A stretch of DNA of 34,685 nt from assembly GCA_964581415.1 (NCBI GenBank), contig CAZOOJ010000009.1, positions 1 to 34,685 of the forward strand, given 5' to 3'. The notes under the pieces were generated by a model, which had not been told where the DNA came from, ran no database searches, and worked only from the letters and a program-made list of their open reading frames with translations. This DNA is from CAYTGG01 sp964581415 (GTDB lineage Archaea > Nanobdellota > Nanobdellia > Pacearchaeales > GW2011-AR1). This document shows, piece by piece, positions 27,921 through 34,685 of the stretch (position 1 is its first letter; the number at the start of each line of letters is the position of its first letter). The position numbers and the translations under genes were made by a program.

Positions 27921-30308
27921 ATGCCAAAGAAATTAAAAAAATCAAAAGAAGAGAAAGTTGTTGAAGAATACTTTCCAGTAAATGAAAATGATATTAGATG
28001 GGCTATTAACAAACAGATAAAAGAAGAAATTCCAAAAGAAGAAATTCTAAGAAGGACTATTGATAAAGTAGTTAGAGAAAATAACCTAAAAGAAGAAATT
28101 GTAAGAAGAACAGTTGAAAAGATTTACAATAAACCATCAATAAAGGAACTTGAAAAGATTGAGAAAACAAAACCTACTAAAAAGAAACAAAAAAGAAAAA
28201 AAAGAAAAAATATCAAAAAAGAATATTCTCCTCCAAAAATAAGATTAAAGAAAGATGGATACGAGCTGATTATAACTGAAAAACCTCAGGCAGCAAATAA
28301 AATTGCATCAGCTTTGGGAAAGTCTGAACAAAAGAGCAATAATAGAATACCTTATTATGAAGTTGACAGAAACGGAAAGAAAATTTTTTTAGTATGTGCT
28401 GTAGGGCATTTATTTGCACTTGCTCAAAGTAAATCTGGTTCAGAAGTTCCAACATTTGATATAAAATGGATGCCAAATTATTTGATAAGAAAAAATGATT
28501 TCTCTAAAAAATATTATGACACAATATTGAAGATAACAAAAGGAGCAGGAAATATAACAATTGCAACTGATTTTGATATAGAAGGAGAGCTTATAGGATT
28601 GAATATTGCAAGATTTATATGCAATCAATCAGACGCAGCAAGAATGAAGTTCTCCACTTTAACAAGCAAAGAGTTGAATGAAGCTTATGAAAAAAAATCT
28701 AAAAGTATCTACTGGGGACAGGCTATTGCTGGAGAAACTCGCCATTATTTAGACTGGTTTTATGGAATAAATCTTTCAAGAGCTTTAATGAATTCAATAA
28801 AAACAACAGGAAGATTCAGAATAATGTCAATAGGAAGAGTTCAGGGGCCAACATTGAATCGAATAGTGCAAAAAGAAAAAGAAATTCAAAAATTCAAGCC
28901 TCAGAAATATTGGCAAATTTTTATTAAAGTAAAAGATTTTAAAAACAATCAGGAAACAGAATTAACTTATAATAAAAATATTTTTGATAAAAATCAATTA
29001 AAAAATTTTGAAAGACTTAAGGGAAAAGAAGCAGAAGCAAAAACTGAAAAAAAAGAAAATTTCCTTTTTCCAAATCCTCCTTTTAATTTAACAACACTGC
29101 AAACAGAAGCATACAGATTTCATAAGATAACTCCTTCAAACACTCTAAAAGCAGCACAATCTCTTTATCTTTCAGGATTAATAAGTTATCCCAGAACTTC
29201 AAGCCAAAAACTTCCTTCTTCAATAAACTACAAAGAAATATTAGAAAAATTAGCAAAAGAATATAAAGTTAAAAGTTTGATTAAAAGAGAAAAGCCTGTT
29301 GAAGGAAAAAAATCAGATCCAGCACATCCTTCTATTTATCCAACAGGAAATAAGCAGATTTTATCAGGAGATGAAGAAAAGATTTATAATTTGATTGTCA
29401 AAAGATTTTTATCTCTTTTCTGTGAAAATGCAATAATTGAAAATAAAAAGATAGAGATAGAAATAGAAAATTTATTATTTATTGCAAAAGGTTCTTCAAT
29501 AAAAAAGAAAGGATGGACTGAAATTTATCCTCTAAAATTAAAAGAAAAAGACATACCCAGCATAAACAACAAAGTTCAGATAATTGAAATAAGAGATGAG
29601 GAAAAAGAAACTCAACCTCCAAAAAGATATACTCCTGCTTCTCTAATCTCTGAACTTGAAAAAAGAAATTTGGGAACAAAAGCAACTCGGGCTATGATTA
29701 TTGAAACTCTTTATAATAGAAATTACATAAAAGAACAGAGCATTGAAGCAACTCCTTTAGGAATCTCTTTAATAGAAACTTTAGAAAAATACTCTCCGAT
29801 TATCACAGATGAATTTTTAACAAGACAATTTGAAAAGGATATGGAAGACATACAAAAATCTAAAAAAAATTTTTTAGATAAAGAAAAAAAAGTCATAGAA
29901 AAAGCTAAAAAAAATATAATTGAAATTTCAAAAGATTTTGAAAAAAATGAAGAAAGAATAGGAAAAGAACTTTTAGAAGCTAATATTAAACTAAGAGAAC
30001 AGCAGAGAGAAGAAAATAAATTAAATTTCTGTCCTGTTTGTAAAAAAGGAAGATTAGAAATAAAATATTCAGGAAAGAATAAGAGATATTTTATTGCATG
30101 CGAAAGATATCCTGAATGCAAAAAAACATATTCTCTTCCTCCAAATGGAAGAATAAAAAAAACAGATAAAATCTGTGAAAAATGTGGTTTTCCTATGTTA
30201 ATGCGCTTAAGTAAAGGAAAAAAGCCATGGATTTTCTGTTTTAATCCAGAATGTCCCACTAACAGAGAAAGAATTGAAGAATATGAAAAAAGGAAAAAGG
30301 AAACTTAA
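27921..30308 (+). CDS. topA: Type IA DNA topoisomerase I
   Basis: Relaxes negative supercoils by transient single-strand cleavage. 795 residues. The TOPRIM domain begins about residue 113 (YELIITEKPQAANKIASALG, then ATDFDIEGELIG with D217/D219). RVQGPTLNRIVQKE is the domain IV motif, and LISYPRTSSQKLP holds the catalytic Tyr (about 423). Two C-terminal zinc fingers follow: CPVCKKGRLEIKYSG...CERYPECKKTY and CEKCGFPML...CFNPECP. The first 110 residues are an extra basic extension with two similar helices (KEEILRRTIDKVVRE and KEEIVRRTVEKIYNK), not found in the usual enzyme, which starts at TOPRIM. Confidence 0.96.
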   Translation: MPKKLKKSKEEKVVEEYFPVNENDIRWAINKQIKEEIPKEEILRRTIDKVVRENNLKEEIVRRTVEKIYNKPSIKELEKIEKTKPTKKKQKRKKRKNIKKEYSPPKIRLKKDGYELIITEKPQAANKIASALGKSEQKSNNRIPYYEVDRNGKKIFLVCAVGHLFALAQSKSGSEVPTFDIKWMPNYLIRKNDFSKKYYDTILKITKGAGNITIATDFDIEGELIGLNIARFICNQSDAARMKFSTLTSKELNEAYEKKSKSIYWGQAIAGETRHYLDWFYGINLSRALMNSIKTTGRFRIMSIGRVQGPTLNRIVQKEKEIQKFKPQKYWQIFIKVKDFKNNQETELTYNKNIFDKNQLKNFERLKGKEAEAKTEKKENFLFPNPPFNLTTLQTEAYRFHKITPSNTLKAAQSLYLSGLISYPRTSSQKLPSSINYKEILEKLAKEYKVKSLIKREKPVEGKKSDPAHPSIYPTGNKQILSGDEEKIYNLIVKRFLSLFCENAIIENKKIEIEIENLLFIAKGSSIKKKGWTEIYPLKLKEKDIPSINNKVQIIEIRDEEKETQPPKRYTPASLISELEKRNLGTKATRAMIIETLYNRNYIKEQSIEATPLGISLIETLEKYSPIITDEFLTRQFEKDMEDIQKSKKNFLDKEKKVIEKAKKNIIEISKDFEKNEERIGKELLEANIKLREQQREENKLNFCPVCKKGRLEIKYSGKNKRYFIACERYPECKKTYSLPPNGRIKKTDKICEKCGFPMLMRLSKGKKPWIFCFNPECPTNRERIEEYEKRKKET

Positions 30309-30395
30309 TTTTTACTTAAAGAAATTCTAACAGATTGGAAATAATTTTATAACCAAAAATTTATAAACCAATTTTAATCTAATTAATTATTCAAA

Positions 30396-30419
30396 GACTA
30401 AATATGGAGATATCTAGTC
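30396..30419 (+). promoter_or_regulatory. Hairpin in the rpl7ae leader
   Basis: GACTA-A-ATAT-GGAG-ATAT-C-TAGTC folds into a 9-bp stem with one mismatch and a GGAG loop. It lies between a TATA box (about 30358-30367) and the ATG at 30435. L7Ae is an RNA-binding protein that in some archaea represses its own mRNA via a kink-turn; this hairpin lacks an obvious kink-turn, so a regulatory role is only possible. Confidence 0.35.
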
Positions 30420-30434
30420 CCAATCTATATTAAA

Positions 30435-30737
30435 ATGGCAAATATATATGAAATAGTTGAAAAAGCTAAAAAAACAGGAAAAGTTGAAAAAGGAACTAAC
30501 GAAGTTACAAAAGCAATTGAAAGAGGAACAGCTAAATTGGTGGTTTATGCTTCTGATGTTGAACCAAAAGAAATTGTTCAGCATATTCCTTTATTGTGCA
30601 AAGAGAAAAAAATAAAATGTCAGGAAATTGACAGCAAGCAAAAATTAGGAATTGCTGTTGGAATAAATGTTCCTACATCTTCTGTTGCAGTTATTGAAGC
30701 AGGTGATGCTGAAAGAGATATTTCAGGATTAAAATAA
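30435..30737 (+). CDS. rpl7ae: Ribosomal protein L7Ae
   Basis: Kink-turn-binding protein of the large ribosomal subunit, also part of archaeal box C/D and H/ACA RNPs and of RNase P. 100 residues, slightly short. The diagnostic helix KGTNEVTKAIERGTAKLVVY is at residues 20-39, followed by ASDVEPKEIVQHIPLLCKEK and LGIAVGINVPTSSVAVIEAG. It begins the cluster L7Ae-S28e-small ORF-L24e, the usual archaeal order. The leader of about 50 nt between the TATA box and ATG contains a hairpin. Confidence 0.95.
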   Translation: MANIYEIVEKAKKTGKVEKGTNEVTKAIERGTAKLVVYASDVEPKEIVQHIPLLCKEKKIKCQEIDSKQKLGIAVGINVPTSSVAVIEAGDAERDISGLK

Positions 30738-30782
30738 TAAAAGAATTAAAAATCAGATTTATTATTAATTTAAAAAATTAAA

Positions 30783-31079
30783 ATGGGAAGCAAAAAACAA
30801 CAAAAACCTCAACAGAAAAAACAAACAGGAACTAAAGGAAGTGAAAAAATTTTAGGTGAAGGAGCTCCTGCGATTGTAGAAAAAGTTGTTGGAAGAACAG
30901 GATTTAGAGGAGAGATAACACAAGTTAAATGCGTTGTACAGGAAGGAAGAGACAAAGGAAGAAGTATGAGAAGAAATGTTAAGGGACCTATAAGAACAGG
31001 AGATGTGTTAATACTAAGAGAAACAGAAATTGAGGCAAGAAAGATTAAATCAAAAGTAACAAAAGGAGTTTATACTTAA
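30783..31079 (+). CDS. rps28e: Ribosomal protein S28e
   Basis: Small-subunit protein near the mRNA exit, with an OB-like barrel. 98 residues. The conserved core (APAIVEKVVGRTGFRGEITQ, CVVQEGRDKGRSMRRNVKGP, IRTGDVLILRETEIEARK) starts at about residue 28. The first 27 residues are a Gln/Lys-rich extension absent from typical 70-residue homologues. It is 45 bp downstream of rpl7ae and 1 bp before the next gene. Confidence 0.95.
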   Translation: MGSKKQQKPQQKKQTGTKGSEKILGEGAPAIVEKVVGRTGFRGEITQVKCVVQEGRDKGRSMRRNVKGPIRTGDVLILRETEIEARKIKSKVTKGVYT

Positions 31080-31080
31080 A

Positions 31081-31317
31081 ATGGAGAATTATATTAAAGA
31101 TTTTGTAAATAAAACAAAAATCTCATTAAAAGAACATCAGAATTCAAAAATTTTAGTTTTAGGTTTAAATAAAGAAGATACAGAAAACATTAAACAATCT
31201 TTCTCAGAAAAATATTTTATTGAAACAAAATCCTATATTGAATATGGAACTCCTAAAAATAATGGAGGATTTGACAGAAAATATAGTTTAAAAATAGGAA
31301 GTATTGAAAATGACTAA
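31081..31317 (+). CDS. Small protein in the ribosomal protein cluster
   Basis: A 78-residue protein that I do not recognise, placed 1 bp after rps28e and overlapping the start of rpl24e by 8 bp. Visible features are a helical N-terminus (YIKDFVNKTKISLKEHQNSK), a hydrophobic strand (ILVLGLNKED) and a Gly-containing basic segment (YGTPKNNGGFDRKYSLKIGS). The tight spacing suggests translational coupling with S28e and L24e and perhaps a ribosome-linked role. Archaeal clusters usually go directly from S28e to L24e, so this insertion is unusual. Confidence 0.65.
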   Translation: MENYIKDFVNKTKISLKEHQNSKILVLGLNKEDTENIKQSFSEKYFIETKSYIEYGTPKNNGGFDRKYSLKIGSIEND

Positions 31318-31471
31318 ATGTTCATATTGTGGAAAAGAGTATGATTTTCATAAGGGATTGACTTTAGTTTTAAATAGCGGAGAGATTAAACATTTTTGCT
31401 CCTCAAAATGCAGAAAAAACATGCGAATGGGTAAAAGAAAAACTCGTTGGATTTCTAAAAAAAAGAAATAA
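31310..31471 (+). CDS. rpl24e: Ribosomal protein L24e
   Basis: A 53-residue zinc-ribbon protein of the large subunit. It is read from ATG 31310 (within the end of the preceding gene) to TAA 31469-31471. Zinc ligands are CSYC (residues 4 and 7) and the HFCSSKC pair (residues 30 and 34). The core YDFHKGLTLVLNSGEIKHF and basic tail RKNMRMGKRKTRWISKKKK match the family. It is about the normal length (55-65). It is the last gene of the L7Ae-S28e-L24e cluster; the usual Ndk neighbour is absent. Confidence 0.92.
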   Translation: MTKCSYCGKEYDFHKGLTLVLNSGEIKHFCSSKCRKNMRMGKRKTRWISKKKK

Positions 31472-31575
31472 TTAAGAAGTTTATTAATAATTCTATTCTA
31501 TTAAATAATTTTTAAAACAACTAGTTTAACAAAGATAATTTTAAATAGTTTTCTGCTTAAATTTTTTAAAAGAGG

Positions 31576-34500
31576 ATGGCATATAAAAGATACATTAAAA
31601 GAGGTAACAAACTCTATGGCCCTTACATTTATTCTAGTCGTAAAGAAAATGGAAAAGTCATTTCAGACTATGTAGGAAAAGGTAGTGTAACAAAAAAATC
31701 TCAAAGAATTTTAAATATCTTTTTAATTCTTTTTGGAGTTTTTATAATCTTTATTTTTGGATACTTTATCAATAGCTTTTTTACTGGAAATATAATATTG
31801 CAAATGGAGAATTCTTATTCTGAAAATGAAAATTTAAGTGGTTATCTCTCATTTGTATTGGAAAAAGAAGAATTTATACCAGCTTCCACCAAAATTTTAA
31901 TTAATAATTCAAAAGAGATATATGAATATTCCTTATTAGATTTAATTGGAGAAGAGGAAACTTCAGAAGGAAAATTTTACATAAGAGATACTAATATTTC
32001 TGGAGAAGGTTTAGGCTATGGTGTTGAATTTCCTGTTATAAACTTTGTTTTGAGAATCTATAATGAGACTGAAATTAATGAAACTATCTCTGAAGATAAT
32101 GAAACTGAAATTAATGAAACTGCTAAAAAATCAAATGAGACAATTTCTAAAACTAAAGGAGAAAGTGATGAAGAAACAGAAGAAGAATCTGAACAATCTT
32201 CTGAAATAATTGAAATTAATAAAACAGAAGAAATTAATCAGACTTTAATAAATGAAAGTGAAATTAATGAAACTGGAAATATTACAGAAATCAATCAGAC
32301 AGAAGATAATCAGACAGAAGATATTTTAGAAGAATCTGAAGAAAGAATTAATGAATCTACAGAAGAAGAGATAACTGAATCAGTAGAAGAAGAGACAATT
32401 GAAAAAAATTTAAATGAAACAACTGAAGAAACAGAAACAGGAATTACTGGACAAATTATTAGAGGAATATCTAAAATTACTTCAAAATTATATTTTACTT
32501 TAACAGGACATTCTATTTCTGGAAGAGATATTGAAGGACAGATTTCAAAAGGTGAAAAATTTATTTATAATCTCTCAGAAGGACAAAATGCAGAAATTAT
32601 TTCATCTACTGGAGAAGTAAACTTAGAAATAGAAGATAATAATATAGTTGTAACAACTAATTCTACTAGGAATAAAAGAGAGATTATTCTTAATTTAGAA
32701 AAATTAAAAATTCCTGCAGAAGATGGGAAATTAAAAGTAAGTTTAGTTTATAATAATACAGAATTAGCATTTATTGAAAAAGAAATTTCAGTGAAAAGTG
32801 AACAAATTCTATTAAATGAAACAAATTTGACTGAAGAAAATATAACAATAGGGAATTTAAGTGAGATTATTGAAAAAAGAACTAAAAAGCAGTTTAAAGC
32901 TATTATTAATCGTCCTGTAAAATGGATTGAGATTATTGATACTGCAAATAAGAGTCTTAAAATAGATATTCCAAAAGAAGCAAAAAATATAACAATCAAA
33001 AAAGGAAAAGAGATTGAAGATTCTTTAAGAGAAGTAGAAGAGTATGACGAAATAATAAAAAAAGCTGATAGAAAAGAATTTATAAAAGAAATTGAAAGCA
33101 AAACAAAAATAACAGGAGATGTTTCTTTAGATATTGAAAAAGGAAAAGGATTTTTATACAAATTATTTAATTTATTTTCACAAGCAATTATCACTGGAAA
33201 AGTTATTTCAGAAGAACAGATTAAAGAGAATATAACTGAAACTGATAAAAACAAAATTATTCAATTAAAAACTAATGCAACAGAAAAGAAAAATGAATCT
33301 ATAGCAATTGAATATTATACAAATGCTCCTGTTTCAAATGAAACAACAATTCCTGGAGTAAAAGGAGGAAAAAGAATAATCATTTCTGCTTCAGATGAAC
33401 TAAACTATACTGAGATTCTTGCATATACTTTATTAGAAAATGAAGTTCCTATAGAAAGTTCAGAAAGAATAAAACTTTATTGGTATGCTTCAGAGGAAGA
33501 TGCTATTAGATATGGTTATTTGAATGAAACTTCAGGAGAAGCTATAAATGAAACTATTGAAAATGAAATAATCAAAAATAATGAATCTGAAGTTCAGGCA
33601 ATTAATAATACAAATCAATCAGATAGTTCTATAATTAATAATGAAAATAATTTAACAAATGCAACAGCTAGTGAAAATGAAATCCTTAATGAAAGTGAGA
33701 TTAACATTACAGAGGAAATTACTAACGAGAGTGCAGTTAATAATGATTCAATCAACGAAGTAGGCAACTTATCAATTAATGATTCTGTAATTGAGAATAT
33801 TAATGAGACTTCTTCAGATAATAGCTCTAATACAAGTATTAATAATTCAAATAATTCATTAATAACAGGATTAATTACAGGTTTTGCAGTAAGTGAAAAT
33901 AATGAAAATTCTGAAGAGATTTCTACTTCTTCAAAAATAAGAATAGAAGTTGATTATGATGCTTATGATTTAGATGATGATGGTTATATTGATTATATTG
34001 AATGGATTGTTCCTCATTTAAGCAGTCAGGTTTATGAAATGATTATAGAAGTCAGCAAAGCAGAGCATTTGAATAAGAACAGAGATTTTATTTCTGATAT
34101 TACAGAAGAAGTAATAAAAAAAGATGATAACTGGAGCGAGGCAATAAACAATTCAGAATATGTTAGAGCTTATTTCAAAGAAAATTTAAGTTCAGATAAT
34201 GACATAACAATCTATGCAAGAAGTTTAGGAAATGATAGTGCGAGTGTTGAGATTTACACTAAAAATGGAAATAATAAAATTGCAATTATTAACAACATAA
34301 ATGAAGAAGAATATTATCAAACATATTTAACTAATTTATCTAACAGCACAGATGTTTTTGATTTGAAAATAATTTCAGATTATGGAGTTGAATTTGATTA
34401 TATTGTTGATCCTGCTCTCACAGTGATAATAAATGAAACAAATGATTATCTATATATGCAGAATAGAACAGAAGCAAGCACTCATGGAGCAAGATTAGAT

Positions 34501-34685
34501 GCACCAATACTCTTCATGGATTTTAATGAAGAAAATGAAAGCACTTATGTTAGAGATAAATCTATTTACAACAATTATGGAACAATAAACGGAAATCCTG
34601 TTTATAACTCGTCATGCTCCTCACCAATTGGAGATGGTGGGGGTTGTTATGAATTTGATGGCGATGGGGATTATATTGATGTTGG
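31576..34685 (+). CDS. Giant sequon-rich surface protein, 5' part, truncated by window end
   Basis: An open frame of over 1,030 codons runs from ATG 31576 past the window end. Residues 1-42 are a small basic module (YKRYIKRGNKLYGPYIYSSR, NGKVISDYVGKG) like the start of the Fic protein. A membrane helix follows at about 45-66 (ILNIFLILFGVFIIFIFGYF). The rest is extracellular, extraordinarily rich in N-x-S/T sequons (NETEINET, NESEINETGN, NNSNNS), with recurrent ITGxxI-type motifs (ITGQII, ITGLITGFAV). The last residues start a LamG-type domain (LFMDFNEENES...CYEFDGDGDYIDV). It is probably a heavily N-glycosylated adhesin or S-layer-like protein. Confidence 0.8.
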   Translation, partial: MAYKRYIKRGNKLYGPYIYSSRKENGKVISDYVGKGSVTKKSQRILNIFLILFGVFIIFIFGYFINSFFTGNIILQMENSYSENENLSGYLSFVLEKEEFIPASTKILINNSKEIYEYSLLDLIGEEETSEGKFYIRDTNISGEGLGYGVEFPVINFVLRIYNETEINETISEDNETEINETAKKSNETISKTKGESDEETEEESEQSSEIIEINKTEEINQTLINESEINETGNITEINQTEDNQTEDILEESEERINESTEEEITESVEEETIEKNLNETTEETETGITGQIIRGISKITSKLYFTLTGHSISGRDIEGQISKGEKFIYNLSEGQNAEIISSTGEVNLEIEDNNIVVTTNSTRNKREIILNLEKLKIPAEDGKLKVSLVYNNTELAFIEKEISVKSEQILLNETNLTEENITIGNLSEIIEKRTKKQFKAIINRPVKWIEIIDTANKSLKIDIPKEAKNITIKKGKEIEDSLREVEEYDEIIKKADRKEFIKEIESKTKITGDVSLDIEKGKGFLYKLFNLFSQAIITGKVISEEQIKENITETDKNKIIQLKTNATEKKNESIAIEYYTNAPVSNETTIPGVKGGKRIIISASDELNYTEILAYTLLENEVPIESSERIKLYWYASEEDAIRYGYLNETSGEAINETIENEIIKNNESEVQAINNTNQSDSSIINNENNLTNATASENEILNESEINITEEITNESAVNNDSINEVGNLSINDSVIENINETSSDNSSNTSINNSNNSLITGLITGFAVSENNENSEEISTSSKIRIEVDYDAYDLDDDGYIDYIEWIVPHLSSQVYEMIIEVSKAEHLNKNRDFISDITEEVIKKDDNWSEAINNSEYVRAYFKENLSSDNDITIYARSLGNDSASVEIYTKNGNNKIAIINNINEEEYYQTYLTNLSNSTDVFDLKIISDYGVEFDYIVDPALTVIINETNDYLYMQNRTEASTHGARLDAPILFMDFNEENESTYVRDKSIYNNYGTINGNPVYNSSCSSPIGDGGGCYEFDGDGDYIDV

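Noticed and set aside
29723..30259. 178-codon minus-strand frame inside topA
   Set aside because: It lies antisense to well-conserved zinc-finger and domain sequence of topA and is rich in Phe/Ser/Leu, typical of an AT-rich antisense shadow.
32748..33254. 168-codon minus-strand frame
   Set aside because: It is antisense to the continuous frame of the giant surface protein and has the same shadow composition.
1..34685. CRISPR array or cas genes
   Set aside because: No regularly spaced direct repeats with unique spacers and no Cas protein were seen on either strand.

Overview
The window is very AT-rich and gene-dense. It carries archaeal information-processing genes: ribosomal proteins L7Ae, S28e and L24e, transcript-cleavage factor TFS, archaeal-type PheS/PheT and TrpS, RNase P subunit Rnp3, archaeal UMP kinase, a DUF357 protein and a tRNA-Glu with an anticodon-loop intron. 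Many genes have a TATA box about 25 nt before the ATG and no Shine-Dalgarno site, which implies leaderless mRNAs. Reduced proteins, pilin-like stalks with LamG or Cys-rich heads, and large sequon-rich surface proteins point to a DPANN archaeon, most likely of the Woesearchaeota/Pacearchaeota type. That placement is inference from gene style.

Layout. 1-2410: intron-containing tRNA-Glu, EF-Tu domain-2-like protein, TsaC, a VapBC pair with a palindromic operator, and tRNA-Gln. 2500-4060: small membrane proteins, tRNA-Thr with a structured leader, and a helical protein. 4083-8500 (minus): rnp3, pheS, three small genes (one of 27 aa), pheT, then a decapitated RelE toxin remnant. 8551-12598: two paralogous pilin-like surface proteins with different heads, with pyrH and a DUF357 gene between them. 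12599-13074: a dead TnpB fragment. 13075-14312: a coiled-coil protein plus an orphan FlaI N-domain-like protein. 14436-18833: a Fic protein with an inverted-repeat operator, PEP synthase with an acidic tail, and ferredoxin. 18938-21550: small and membrane proteins, then a PP-loop tRNA thiolation enzyme beside a TtuA-like protein that has lost its PP-loop. 21579-26461: a receptor-like protein with a degenerate cyclase domain, trpS, a Tat-exported SleB-type hydrolase, tfs, tRNA-Lys with a structured leader, and a winged-helix protein. 26734-34685: phosphoesterase, topA, a ribosomal protein cluster and the 5' part of a giant surface protein.

The least expected structure lies in the long gene-poor gaps. 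Three or four of them (about 289-487, 2091-2271, 9782-9972 and 27657-27839) look like copies of one non-coding mobile element of 180-200 bp. They have related termini (GGCTTTGG.../...CCAAAGCC), a shared interior ATTCCAATTAT motif, and 9-bp direct repeats at their borders that look like target-site duplications. Two of them sit immediately upstream of the TATA box of a gene. I saw no matching transposase here.

Other notable points are two divergent gene pairs that appear to share one palindromic TTTATAAA box equidistant (or nearly so) from both start codons, and several palindromic operator candidates upstream of vapBC, fic and the sleB-like gene.
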